A program made the translations under genes and the position numbers. From an uncultured Mycoplasmatota bacterium (lineage in GTDB: Bacteria > Bacillota_I > Bacilli_A > RF39 > UBA660), in assembly GCA_947646095.1 (NCBI GenBank), contig CANSFI010000010.1, positions 1-53,327 on the forward strand: a stretch of DNA of 53,327 nt, given 5' to 3'. Of the stretch, positions 16,508 to 25,180 are shown piece after piece. Numbering within the stretch: the stretch's first letter is position 1; each line of letters begins with the position of its first letter. The notes under the pieces were generated by a model, which made no database searches, was not told the origin of the DNA, and worked only from the letters and a program-made list of their open reading frames with translations.

Positions 16508-17260
16508 ATGATGATAGATACACATTGTCATTTAGATGAATATGAAAATATTGATGAAATTATAAAACATATGGGTAATAATATTATAATTGTAAGTGGA
16601 GTTGATGATAAAACAAATAAACAAGTAATAGAACTTATAAATAAATATCCTAATATTTATGGAGTAATTGGAATTCATCCAGAAGAAATAGATAATATAA
16701 ATAGTAATAGTTTTAAAATAATAGAGGAAAATATTAACAATCCTAAAATAGTTGGAATAGGAGAAATAGGCTTAGATTATCATTTTATAAAAGATAATAA
16801 AATAAAACAACAAGAAATATTTATAAAACAAATAGAATTAGCTAATAAATATAAAAAAACTATAGTTATTCATAGTCGTGATTCTATAAATGATACATAT
16901 AATATATTAAAAAAATATTTAAATACAAAAGCAGTTATACATTGTTATAGTTCAAGTTTAGAAATGGCACATAAATTTATTAAATTAAACATAAAATTAG
17001 GTATAGGGGGAGTAGTAACATTTAAAAATTCTAAAATACTAAAAGAAGTAGTTGAAAATATTTCTTTAGACAATTTACTTTTAGAAACAGATAGTCCTTA
17101 TCTTTCTCCAGAACCTTTAAGAGGAAAGATAAATGAACCTTATAATATAATATATGTAGCTAAAAAAATAGCTAAACTTAAAAATATAAGCTTAGAAGAA
17201 GTATTAAATAGAACGACTGTTAATGCGATAGAACAATTTGACTTACCAATTGAATTATGA
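16508..17260 (+). CDS. tatD: TatD-family metal-dependent hydrolase (YabD)
   Basis: The 250-residue TIM-barrel hydrolase carries the TatD metal ligands: DTHCHLD (His6, His8), GEIGLDYH (Glu86), IHSRD (His122), His145, and LETDSPYL with an Asp near 200. TatD proteins act as 3'-5' exonucleases or deoxyribonucleases on single-stranded or damaged DNA. Length is typical at about 255. AAGGTGAT precedes the start; a second ATG follows directly and cannot be excluded. Its place after metG and before the YabE-like gene matches the metS-yabD-yabE order of B. subtilis. Confidence 0.94.
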   Translation: MMIDTHCHLDEYENIDEIIKHMGNNIIIVSGVDDKTNKQVIELINKYPNIYGVIGIHPEEIDNINSNSFKIIEENINNPKIVGIGEIGLDYHFIKDNKIKQQEIFIKQIELANKYKKTIVIHSRDSINDTYNILKKYLNTKAVIHCYSSSLEMAHKFIKLNIKLGIGGVVTFKNSKILKEVVENISLDNLLLETDSPYLSPEPLRGKINEPYNIIYVAKKIAKLKNISLEEVLNRTTVNAIEQFDLPIEL

Positions 17261-17299
17261 TACCATTTATATGTACTACCAAAATATAAGAGGTGAATT

Positions 17300-17995
17300 A
17301 TGAGTATATATTTACTGCAGTTGATTAGTAAATTATTTAGTTTGTTAGTTATGTCAATTGCATCTATATTTGGTACTTTTGACTTATCTAAAGAAATAAT
17401 TAATGTTAACAATTATGATAAAGATAAAGGATCAAAAATTGTAAGTACAATCGTACAGTATGACACAGTTATAAAATATAATTCAAAAGTTCCTGCTGAA
17501 AACAAAAGAGTATTAGTTAAAGGTGAGGATGGAATTATATATCAAGATGAACAAGGAGAAACTGTAAAAACCTTAAAAGAAAAAGTTGATGAAGTAGTAG
17601 AAGTTGGTACTGGTAAACAAGGAGAATATACAGGAACATTAACACTATATGGGCCAGACTGTGTTAGTTGTAGTGGTGATGGTAGTGTAGCTTGTTCAGT
17701 TAATGGAAAGCATTATAGCCTAAAAACAGATGGGATCCATTTTAATGATAGTTATTATGGCGACATACGTATTTTAGCAGCTCCATTACAACAATTTCCT
17801 TGTGGAACAATAATAGAAATTAATAATAGTGATATGAGTAAAACTTTAGGCATAGTTTTAGATACAGGTGGTGCGTTAATAAATGCTTATAATAATGGGA
17901 ATATTTTAATAGATTTAGCTCATACAACTGAAAATGATATAGTAAATGGAACAAATTCCAATACAAAATTTAGCGTAAAAAGATGGGGTTGGTAA
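17300..17995 (+). CDS. YabE-like G5 and 3D domain cell-wall protein
   Basis: The 231-residue exported protein starts with a hydrophobic segment (about 3-24) followed by a G5 domain (about 45-103, ending VVEVGTG) and a C-terminal 3D domain with three conserved Asp, including IVLDTGGA and ILIDLAH. 3D domains have the double-psi barrel fold of MltA lytic transglycosylases, so a peptidoglycan-cleaving role in growth or spore germination is expected. B. subtilis YabE is longer, with extra DUF348 repeats, which are absent here. It has its own AGAGGTGA site. The rnmV and ksgA genes that follow yabE in B. subtilis are missing. Confidence 0.85.
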   Translation: MSIYLLQLISKLFSLLVMSIASIFGTFDLSKEIINVNNYDKDKGSKIVSTIVQYDTVIKYNSKVPAENKRVLVKGEDGIIYQDEQGETVKTLKEKVDEVVEVGTGKQGEYTGTLTLYGPDCVSCSGDGSVACSVNGKHYSLKTDGIHFNDSYYGDIRILAAPLQQFPCGTIIEINNSDMSKTLGIVLDTGGALINAYNNGNILIDLAHTTENDIVNGTNSNTKFSVKRWGW

Positions 17996-17998
17996 TCT

Positions 17999-18026
17999 AA
18001 ACATAGATATATTCTATGTTTTTGTT
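17999..18026 (+). terminator. Intrinsic terminator after the YabE-like gene
   Basis: AAACATAGA (17999-18007) pairs with TCTATGTTT (18013-18021), with a 5-nt loop and a T-rich tail. Confidence 0.85.
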
Positions 18027-18069
18027 TTAAATCAAAAAATTTTATAGTATAATTATAGTGGTGATAAGT

Positions 18070-19020
18070 ATGCATAAAAAAGTTGTATTATTAGGTGGAG
18101 GAACAGGACTATCTACTTTGCTTAGAGGCTTAAAAGAGTATCCTTTAGATATAACTGCTATAGTTTCAGTTTGTGATGATGGTAAAAGTACAGGTAGGCT
18201 TAGAAAAGAATTTAATACTCCAGCTGTTGGTGATATTAGAAAAGTATTAGTAGCCTTATCTGAAACAGAACCTTTGGTTGAAGAATTATTTAATTATCGT
18301 TTTAAAACTACAAGTGATTTAAATGGTCATACAGTTGGTAATTTACTACTTACAGCTATGACTAATATTACAGGTAATTTATCTGATGGAATCGAATCAT
18401 TAAGTAAAGTGCTTAATTTAAAAGGAAGAATTTTGCCATTAACAGAGGATAATGTAGTATTAATGGGAAAAATGGAAGATGGTTCTATTGTTGAAGGAGA
18501 ACACAATATAACTTTAACAGATAAAAATATCAAAGATGTTTATTATAAACAAATACCTATTATAAATAATGAAGTGTTAAAGACAATTAAAGAAGCAGAT
18601 TTAATAATTTTAAGTATGGGTAGTTTATTTACTAGTATAATGCCTAATTTACTTTGCAAAGAAATCATTAAAGAAATAGATGAAAGTAAAGCTAAAATAA
18701 TGTATGTTTGTAACCTTATGACACAACCAGGAGAAACAGATAATTTTAATGTTAGTCATCATGTAAAATTATTAAACAAGCATTTAGATAAAAGAAAAAT
18801 TGATATAGTAATTGCCAATAATGGCAAAATTGCACCAAATGTGGTTAAAAGATATGAAACCCTAGAACAAAAAGATCCTGTTATTCTAGACTATGAGAAT
18901 ATAAAAAAATTAAATGTTGATATTATTGAAGATGATTTTATTGCTATAGAAAATGGAACTATAAGACATGATGTTGTTAAATTAGCATTTTATATTTTTT
19001 CAACCTTGTTAAATAAGTAA
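18070..19020 (+). CDS. yvcK: YvcK-family gluconeogenesis factor
   Basis: The 316-residue protein belongs to the CofD/YvcK family. In B. subtilis YvcK is needed for growth on gluconeogenic carbon sources, binds UDP-sugars and affects cell shape with MreB-type proteins. The glycine-rich VVLLGGGTGLSTLLRGLK start and VCDDGKSTGRLR are diagnostic, and AVGDIRK and GHTVGNLLL follow. ATG 18070 is chosen since GGTGAT precedes it; a GTG at 18058 lies inside the site. A TATAAT at 18048-18053 is only 17 bp upstream. It is followed directly by whiA, as in yvcJ-yvcK-whiA operons, but rapZ/yvcJ is absent here. Confidence 0.93.
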   Translation: MHKKVVLLGGGTGLSTLLRGLKEYPLDITAIVSVCDDGKSTGRLRKEFNTPAVGDIRKVLVALSETEPLVEELFNYRFKTTSDLNGHTVGNLLLTAMTNITGNLSDGIESLSKVLNLKGRILPLTEDNVVLMGKMEDGSIVEGEHNITLTDKNIKDVYYKQIPIINNEVLKTIKEADLIILSMGSLFTSIMPNLLCKEIIKEIDESKAKIMYVCNLMTQPGETDNFNVSHHVKLLNKHLDKRKIDIVIANNGKIAPNVVKRYETLEQKDPVILDYENIKKLNVDIIEDDFIAIENGTIRHDVVKLAFYIFSTLLNK

Positions 19021-19021
19021 A

Positions 19022-19939
19022 ATGTCATTTACAAGTATTGTTAAAAATGAAGTTAGTAAACTTGAATTAACCAATATCGAAGCAATAGCACTATTATCAT
19101 CTATCATAATAAATAGTGAAATTACAGAAAATACAATAAAAATATCTTCTGAAAACTCTTCTTTAGCACGACTTCTTTTTATAGAAATAAAAAGATTATA
19201 TGGTGTTATACCTAAAATAACAGTTAGAAAAGGTTATAATTATAATAAAAATTATATATATATATTAGATATAAATAATAATGTTACAAAGATATTATAT
19301 TCTTTAGGAATATTTGATAAACGAGTACTTAATAAACCCAAAGAATATATAATTGAAGATGATGACACTATTAGGGCATATATAAGAGGATTATTCTTAA
19401 TAAATGGAAGTATTAATGATCCTAAAAAATCTAGATATCATTTAGAATTTTTATTATCAAACGAGGAGTATGTAAATTTTATAATTGAACTTTTAAATAA
19501 ATATAATTTAAATAGTAAATATATTAAAAGGGAAAATAAATATATGGTTTATATAAAAGAAGCAGAAAAAATAGGTGACTTTTTAAGAATAATAAATGCA
19601 ACTAATGCGCTTTTATATTATGAAGATATTAGAATTTATAGAGATCATAAAAACATGGTAAATAGGTTGAATAACTGTGAACAAGCTAATGTAGATAAAA
19701 TAGTAATAACTGCAACCAAACAAGTGAACGATATTAATAAAATAAAAGATAAGTGTGGTTTAGATATTTTAGATGATAAAATCAAGGTAGTTGCAGAATA
19801 TAGATTAAAATATCCTGAAGCTTCTTTACTTGAATTAAGTGAAATTATTAGTATTGAAACAGGCAAAACAATTACTAAATCTGGTGTAAACCATAGAATT
19901 AAAAAAATAGAAGATATCGCAAGTAAAATAAATTTCTAG
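19022..19939 (+). CDS. whiA: WhiA sporulation/cell-division regulator
   Basis: WhiA combines a degenerate LAGLIDADG homing-endonuclease fold with a C-terminal helix-turn-helix and controls cell division or chromosome segregation in Gram-positives. The 305-residue product shows the N-terminal MSFTSIVKNEVSKLE, the central IRAYIRGLFLINGSIND strand-helix, and a C-terminal HTH with LLELSEIISIETGKTITKSG followed by VNHRIKKI. Length is as expected. The gap to yvcK is a single base, and no strong ribosome-binding site is visible, so it is probably translated by coupling to yvcK. Confidence 0.95.
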   Translation: MSFTSIVKNEVSKLELTNIEAIALLSSIIINSEITENTIKISSENSSLARLLFIEIKRLYGVIPKITVRKGYNYNKNYIYILDINNNVTKILYSLGIFDKRVLNKPKEYIIEDDDTIRAYIRGLFLINGSINDPKKSRYHLEFLLSNEEYVNFIIELLNKYNLNSKYIKRENKYMVYIKEAEKIGDFLRIINATNALLYYEDIRIYRDHKNMVNRLNNCEQANVDKIVITATKQVNDINKIKDKCGLDILDDKIKVVAEYRLKYPEASLLELSEIISIETGKTITKSGVNHRIKKIEDIASKINF

Positions 19940-19957
19940 ATAATCTAGGAGTTTTTT
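19935..19957 (+). terminator. Short terminator after whiA
   Basis: CTAGA (19936-19940) and TCTAG (19944-19948) form a short stem across the whiA stop codon, with six T at 19952-19957. The stem is brief, so termination may be weak. Confidence 0.5.
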
Positions 19958-19995
19958 GTTTAAATTTATGTATAATAAATTTATAAGAATAAATG

Positions 19996-20024
19996 TTTCA
20001 AAATAATAATAATTATAGTATAAT
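19996..20024 (+). promoter_or_regulatory. Promoter of rplI
   Basis: TTTCAA (19996-20001), 17-bp spacer, perfect TATAAT (20019-20024). The start codon is 22 bp after the -10, giving a leader of about 15 nt. Confidence 0.65.
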
Positions 20025-20045
20025 ATATATGCTGAGGTGAAAATC

Positions 20046-20492
20046 ATGAAAGTAATTTTTATTAAAGATTTAAAAGGCCAAGGTAAATGTGGCGAAATAA
20101 AAAATGTTAAAGATGGTTATGGTCAAAACTATTTAATTAAAAATGGTTACGCTGTATTAGCTAGTAATAGTAATCTAAAACATTTAGAAACACAAAATTT
20201 AAAAAAGGAAATAGAAGAAAAAACTTTAGTACAAGAATGTGAAGAAATAAAAAAAGAATTAGAAAAAATAAAATTAAAATTTAAACAAAAAACTGGTAAA
20301 ATGGATCAAGTATTTGGTAGTGTAAGTACTAAACAAATAGTAACAGAATTAAAAAATAAAGGTTTTAATATTGATAAAAAACAAATAATACTTGATAATC
20401 AATTATCTACTTTAGGCTTTCATGAATTAAAAATAGAACTTCATAAAAAAGTAATAGCGAATTTAAAAGTTGAATTAGTAAAAGAAAGCTAG
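20046..20492 (+). CDS. rplI: Ribosomal protein bL9
   Basis: bL9 is a two-domain protein of the large subunit that binds near the L1 stalk. The 148-residue product starts [18 protein letters not shown], has the YLIKNGYA segment, a long connecting helix rich in Glu and Lys, and the C-terminal domain ([12 protein letters not shown]). Length is the family standard when starting at ATG 20046, which follows GAGGTGA; an in-frame GTG at 20037 lies in that site. It is the first gene of a unit with dnaC, the same rplI-dnaC pairing as in B. subtilis and many other Bacillota. Confidence 0.97.
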   Translation: MKVIFIKDLKGQGKCGEIKNVKDGYGQNYLIKNGYAVLASNSNLKHLETQNLKKEIEEKTLVQECEEIKKELEKIKLKFKQKTGKMDQVFGSVSTKQIVTELKNKGFNIDKKQIILDNQLSTLGFHELKIELHKKVIANLKVELVKES

Positions 20493-20500
20493 GTGGTTTT

Positions 20501-21847
20501 ATGGCTGAAAAAGTTATGCCCCATAATATAGATGCAGAACAAGCTGTTTTAGGTTCAATGTTTTTGAGTAAATATGCTGCACAAAAATGTGTTGAAAATT
20601 TAACAGAAGATTTATTTTATTTAGATATACATAATAAAATATTTATAGTTTTAAAAGATTTATTAGAAAATAATACGCCTATAGATATAACAACAGCAAC
20701 AGCTGAATTAGATAATCGTAAATGGTTAAAGGCAGTTGGTGGGGTTAGCTATATAACAGAACTAATAGATAGTATAGCAAGTCCAACTAATGTAGATGAA
20801 TATATTAAAATAGTTAATGATAAAGCTATATTACGAAGACTTATAGAAGAAGCCACAGATATAATAACAGCAGGATATAATTCAACAGATTCTTTATCCG
20901 AAGTTTTAGATAAAGCTGAATCTAAAATTTTAAATGTTGTAAAAACTAGAAAAGGTACAGAATTTAGAACAATTCAAGATGTTCTTTTTAAAACACAATC
21001 TGACTTAGAAAAATTGGCTCAAACTAAAGGTGAAATAACTGGAATACCTAGTGGTTTTTATGATTTGGATAAAGTAACATCAGGATTTCATCCTAATGAA
21101 CTTATAATTATTGCAGCTCGTCCAGCAATGGGAAAAACAGCTTTTGCTCTTAATTTAGCTACTAATATAGCTATGAAAACTGATAAAACAGTCGCATTAT
21201 TCAATATGGAAATGGGTGCAGAACAATTGGCTTTACGTATGCTTTCTTCAGTTGGACAAATTGATAACAATAAGTTAAAAAGTGGATATCTTGAGCATAA
21301 TGACTGGAAAAGAGTTAATGAAGCAATATCTCGTTTAGCTGATACAAAAATATTTATTGATGATACTCCAGGTATGACTATTAGTGAAATAAAAGCTAAA
21401 TGTCGTAGACTGGCTAGTTCAAATGATGGATTAGGTATTGTTATAATCGATTACTTAACACTTATTCAAGGATCTAGTCGCTACTCTGGAAACAGGCAAC
21501 AAGAAGTGTCTGAAATATCAAGAGCTTTAAAAACAATGGCTATGGAACTTAATATACCAGTTATTGCTTTAGCTCAGCTTTCTCGTAATGTAGAAGGAAG
21601 AGAAGATAAACGACCTCTTTTAAGTGATTTAAGAGAATCAGGTTCTATAGAACAAGATGCTGATTTAGTAGCTTTTCTTTATAGGGATGATTATTATACT
21701 AAACAAGTATCAGAAAATCCTTTTGTAAGTGAAAGTGAATTTATAATCGCTAAGCATCGTAATGGACCTACAACAACTATTAATCTTTTATTTCAGCGAA
21801 ATACAAGTACATTTGTAAATTTTGTAAAAACAGAAGAAAATGGGTGA
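20501..21847 (+). CDS. dnaC: Replicative DNA helicase DnaC (DnaB family)
   Basis: This hexameric helicase unwinds DNA at the replication fork; B. subtilis names it DnaC. The 448-residue product has the N-terminal primase-binding domain (MPHNIDAEQAVLGSMFL), a linker, and a RecA-type core with Walker A PAMGKT at 208-213, a Walker B stretch IVIIDYLTLIQG, the QEVSEISRALK motif and the arginine-finger region RHRNGPTG-like (KHRNGPTTT). TAGGTGGTT precedes the start. It overlaps the ribosome-binding site of the next gene. No intein or truncation is seen. Confidence 0.97.
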   Translation: MAEKVMPHNIDAEQAVLGSMFLSKYAAQKCVENLTEDLFYLDIHNKIFIVLKDLLENNTPIDITTATAELDNRKWLKAVGGVSYITELIDSIASPTNVDEYIKIVNDKAILRRLIEEATDIITAGYNSTDSLSEVLDKAESKILNVVKTRKGTEFRTIQDVLFKTQSDLEKLAQTKGEITGIPSGFYDLDKVTSGFHPNELIIIAARPAMGKTAFALNLATNIAMKTDKTVALFNMEMGAEQLALRMLSSVGQIDNNKLKSGYLEHNDWKRVNEAISRLADTKIFIDDTPGMTISEIKAKCRRLASSNDGLGIVIIDYLTLIQGSSRYSGNRQQEVSEISRALKTMAMELNIPVIALAQLSRNVEGREDKRPLLSDLRESGSIEQDADLVAFLYRDDYYTKQVSENPFVSESEFIIAKHRNGPTTTINLLFQRNTSTFVNFVKTEENG

Positions 21848-21851
21848 TAAT

Positions 21852-23315
21852 ATGAAAAAAGACTCAACCAAAATTTTATTAGTAGTATTAAGTATTATAA
21901 TATTTTTATTAGGTTTTCAAAGAAGAAACAGTGAAGGACCTAATACATACTATCAAGTATATTTAGATGATCAAATACTTGGAACTATTAAGTCAAAAGA
22001 AAAATTAGAAAGCTATATTGATAAAAGGGGTAATTATATAAAAAAGCAATATGGTGTTTCAAATGTTTATGCTCCTAATGGATTAGAAATTAGAAAAGTT
22101 ACTACTTATGATAATAAAATTTCTAATGTTAAAGAGGTATATGAAAAATTAGAAGAATTAAAGCCATTTACAATAAAAGGATATCAATTTTCAATTAAAG
22201 AAAAAGATGGAAATTCTGAACAAATTTATGTAACAGATAAAGATGTATTTAGTAAAGCCTTAGAAAGTACTGTTGTCACATTTGTTGGTGAAGATAATTA
22301 TAAATTATATATTAACGATGAACAAGTCAAAATAGAAACAACAGGAACACTTATTGATAATGTTTATATAGATGAAACAATTACAATAAAAGAAACAAAT
22401 ATTCCAATTAGTGAAACAATATATAATGATGTTGCTGATTTATCACAATACTTATTATTTGGTAAAGATAATCAGACTAAAGATTATACTGTTAAATTAG
22501 GAGATACAATAGAAACAGTTTCATTTAATAACAAAATAAATGTTGAGGAATTTTTAATTGCAAATCCTGAATTTTCAAGCTCTGATAACTTACTTTATCC
22601 AGGTCAAATAGTATCAATCGGAGTTGTTAATCCTAAAGTTAGTGTAGTAGTAGAAACAACTACAGTTAAAGATCAAGAAAGTAAATATCGTGTTGAAGAA
22701 AGAAAAGACTCTAATATGATAATTGGAGATGAAGAGGTTTTACAAAATGGTGAAAATGGTTTAGAGCGTCTTACTATTAAAACTAAAAAAATAAACGGAA
22801 CTACTAATCAAGTAGAAACAATTTCTAAAGAAGAACTAAGGCCAATGACACCAAAAATAGTCAAAGTTGGTAGTAAATATCAAACTAACATTGGTGGACA
22901 ATATTGGGGATGGCCAACTGAAAGTGGTTGGGTTATTACATCTAATTATGCATGGAGATATAGCCCATTTAGTGGTACTCGTGAACATCATAGAGCTTTA
23001 GATATATCTGGTACAGGTTATGGATCTAGAATATATGCTGTTAATCATGGAACTGTTATAACAGCGGGTTGGCATTATAGTTATGGTAACTATGTTATTA
23101 TAAATCATAATAATGGATATTATACTTTATATGGTCATATGTCTTCTTTAAACACTAGAGCAGGAGCTACAGTTGGTCGTGGACAAGTAATTGGTTATAT
23201 GGGAGCAACTGGAGATGCTACTGGACCACATCTTCATTTAGAAGTTTGGGTTGGTGGAGAACCTTGGCGTGGAGGTATTAATGTAAATCCTTGTAGGTCA
23301 ATATTTGCTTGTTAG
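21852..23315 (+). CDS. Membrane-anchored LysM-G5-M23 peptidoglycan endopeptidase
   Basis: The 487-residue protein has an N-terminal signal anchor (about 7-22), a variable region, a LysM-like domain (KDYTVKLGDTIETV, near 210-260), a G5 domain (about 265-340) and a C-terminal M23/LytM peptidase with zinc ligands in HHRALDISG (His and Asp), YTLYGHMS and HLHLEVW. All ligands are present, so an active D,D- or glycyl-endopeptidase that cuts cell-wall peptides is expected. ATG 21852 follows GGTGAT; an earlier in-frame ATG at 21840 overlaps dnaC. It sits where walRK-yycHI are found in B. subtilis; those genes are absent here. Confidence 0.9.
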   Translation: MKKDSTKILLVVLSIIIFLLGFQRRNSEGPNTYYQVYLDDQILGTIKSKEKLESYIDKRGNYIKKQYGVSNVYAPNGLEIRKVTTYDNKISNVKEVYEKLEELKPFTIKGYQFSIKEKDGNSEQIYVTDKDVFSKALESTVVTFVGEDNYKLYINDEQVKIETTGTLIDNVYIDETITIKETNIPISETIYNDVADLSQYLLFGKDNQTKDYTVKLGDTIETVSFNNKINVEEFLIANPEFSSSDNLLYPGQIVSIGVVNPKVSVVVETTTVKDQESKYRVEERKDSNMIIGDEEVLQNGENGLERLTIKTKKINGTTNQVETISKEELRPMTPKIVKVGSKYQTNIGGQYWGWPTESGWVITSNYAWRYSPFSGTREHHRALDISGTGYGSRIYAVNHGTVITAGWHYSYGNYVIINHNNGYYTLYGHMSSLNTRAGATVGRGQVIGYMGATGDATGPHLHLEVWVGGEPWRGGINVNPCRSIFAC

Positions 23316-24064
23316 TTAGTGTTTTAGCAAGTGGTTCAAAAGGAAACTGTACTTATATTCAATCAGGCGAACATAAATGCCTGATTGATGTAGGTATGAG
23401 TTTTTTATATATTAATACAAAACTCCAAGAATTAGGAATTAACCCAAAAGAAATAGACTCTATTTTTATTACACATACTCACAAAGATCACATATATGGA
23501 TTAAAAAAATTTATGAAAGAAGTTAATCCTAATATATATTTAACTGAAAAAATGTGCAATGAAATAGATTATCCATTGACAAACTATCATTTAATAGATA
23601 AAGATTTTATTTTAGACGATTTAAAAATAGAAATAATTAAATTATCTCATGATACAGAAGATATAAATGGCTATATTTTATCTAGTAATGATAAATCAAT
23701 TGTATACATTACTGATACAGGATATATAAATGTTAAAAATCATAATAAATTAAAAAATAAAAATATTTATATAATGGAAAGCAATCATGATGTAAATATG
23801 CTTATGAAAGGGAAATATCCATATTATTTGAAAATGAGAATTTTAGGAGATAAAGGTCATTTATCTAATAAAGATTCTGCTAATTATTTATCAAAGTTTA
23901 TAGGTGATAATACTAAATTTATTGTTTTAGCTCATCTTAGTCATGAAAATAATGATCCAGAAATAGCTTTAAATAATTTAAAAAAAATTTTGAAAGAAAA
24001 AGAAATTAATACCAATATTTTAGTAGCAACTCAAGATAATAGAACGGAATTAATAGAAATATGA
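23309..24064 (+). CDS. walJ: WalJ/YycJ-type MBL-fold hydrolase
   Basis: This 251-residue metallo-beta-lactamase-fold protein is of the YycJ/WalJ/VicX family, thought to coordinate cell division and DNA processing. It shows the start VSVLASGSKGNCTYI, the HTHKDH motif (HxHxDH), the ITDTGY Asp and a later His in VLAHLSHENN. The gene overlaps the M23 gene and seems to start with TTG 23309, preceded at 10 bp by TAGGTC; no ATG lies near the family N-terminus. It is followed by rlmH with an ATGA overlap, the conserved walJ-rlmH neighbourhood of B. subtilis (yycJ ... rlmH). Confidence 0.88.
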   Translation: MLVSVLASGSKGNCTYIQSGEHKCLIDVGMSFLYINTKLQELGINPKEIDSIFITHTHKDHIYGLKKFMKEVNPNIYLTEKMCNEIDYPLTNYHLIDKDFILDDLKIEIIKLSHDTEDINGYILSSNDKSIVYITDTGYINVKNHNKLKNKNIYIMESNHDVNMLMKGKYPYYLKMRILGDKGHLSNKDSANYLSKFIGDNTKFIVLAHLSHENNDPEIALNNLKKILKEKEINTNILVATQDNRTELIEI

Positions 24065-24516
24065 TAAAAATATTATGTGTTGGAAAAATAAAAGAAAAAT
24101 TTTTTAAAGATTCTATAGAGGAATATTTAAAAAGATTAAATAAATATACAAAAATAGAAATAATAGAAGTAAATGATGTAGATTTAAATAATAAAGAATT
24201 AACTTTAGAAAAAGAAAAGAATAATATGATTAAATATATTAATGATAAAGATTATATTATTACCTTAGAAATCGAAGGAAAACAAATAAGTAGTGTAGAA
24301 TTTTCTAATCTAATAGATAAAACACTTATAAATAATTCGAATATTACTTTTATTATAGGTGGATCTTATGGAATTCATGAAGATATAAAAAATAAAAGCA
24401 ATTTTAAATTATCTTTTTCTAAAATGACTTTTCCACATCAATTATTTAGAATTATTTTATTAGAACAAATATATAGAGGATTTAAAATAATCAAAAATGA
24501 AAGTTATCATAAATAA
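24061..24516 (+). CDS. rlmH: 23S rRNA pseudouridine-1915 N3-methyltransferase RlmH
   Basis: RlmH methylates pseudouridine 1915 of 23S rRNA in assembled ribosomes. The 151-residue SPOUT methyltransferase starts MIKILCVGKIKEKF and shows the glycine loop FIIGGSYGIHEDIK and the C-terminal LLEQIYRGFKIIKNESYHK, almost identical to the family end. It overlaps walJ by four bases (ATGA). Length is slightly under the usual 159. It ends in a strong terminator that separates it from spoIIR. Confidence 0.97.
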   Translation: MIKILCVGKIKEKFFKDSIEEYLKRLNKYTKIEIIEVNDVDLNNKELTLEKEKNNMIKYINDKDYIITLEIEGKQISSVEFSNLIDKTLINNSNITFIIGGSYGIHEDIKNKSNFKLSFSKMTFPHQLFRIILLEQIYRGFKIIKNESYHK

Positions 24517-24529
24517 TGATAATTTTTTT
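24504..24529 (+). terminator. Intrinsic terminator after rlmH
   Basis: TTATCAT (24504-24510) pairs with ATGATAA (24516-24522) and seven T follow. The stem overlaps the last codons and stop of rlmH. Confidence 0.85.
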
Positions 24530-24575
24530 GTATAAAATTATAAAATAGGAATCAATACTTAATAGGTGATAACAA

Positions 24576-25097
24576 ATGAAAAATTTTATAATAATTCTTG
24601 GAATATTAATAACTTATCTAATTATTGGAAATACAAGTGTAGAAGCTGTTAAAATACCAAATGAAGCTATAAGATTTAGAGTAATTGCTAATAGTGATTC
24701 TAATTATGATCAAAATATTAAAATAAAGGTAAAAAATGAAATAGAGAAAGAACTATTTAAACTTTTAAAAGAATCTAAAGGAATATCAGAAGCTAGAAAA
24801 ATTATAAATGATAATTTAAATAATATTGAAAAAAAAGTAAATGATTTACTTATAAAAGAAAAATATACATTAGGTTATAAGGTTAATTTTGGATATAATT
24901 ATTTTCCAGAAAAAGAATTTAACGGGGTTACTTATGAAGAGGGAATGTATGAATCTTTACTTATAACATTAGGGGAAGGAAAAGGAGAAAATTGGTGGTG
25001 TGTTTTATTTCCACCTTTATGTTTATTAGAAGCAGAAGAAAGTGATAAAGTAGAATATAAGTTTTTTGTTCAAGAATTAATAGAGAAGTATTTATAA
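24576..25097 (+). CDS. spoIIR: Stage II sporulation protein R
   Basis: SpoIIR is secreted from the forespore and triggers SpoIIGA to process pro-sigma-E in the mother cell. The 173-residue product has a signal peptide (about 1-22, ending VEA) and the hallmark IRFRVIANSDSNYDQN (about 32-47). Later come GYNYFPEKEF and the GEGKGENWWCVLFPPLCLL stretch, all diagnostic for SpoIIR. TAGGTGAT precedes the start. In B. subtilis it is transcribed by sigma-F; a GTATA at 24530 and GGAATCAATA at 24548 are suggestive but spaced and matched only loosely. The presence of this gene argues for real endospore development. Confidence 0.93.
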   Translation: MKNFIIILGILITYLIIGNTSVEAVKIPNEAIRFRVIANSDSNYDQNIKIKVKNEIEKELFKLLKESKGISEARKIINDNLNNIEKKVNDLLIKEKYTLGYKVNFGYNYFPEKEFNGVTYEEGMYESLLITLGEGKGENWWCVLFPPLCLLEAEESDKVEYKFFVQELIEKYL

Positions 25098-25180
25098 AAT
25101 GGGTGAAATATATAAGTAAAAATTATGTTATAATTTTACTCTACAATTTCATTTTATATATAATAAAATGGGTGAGCATT

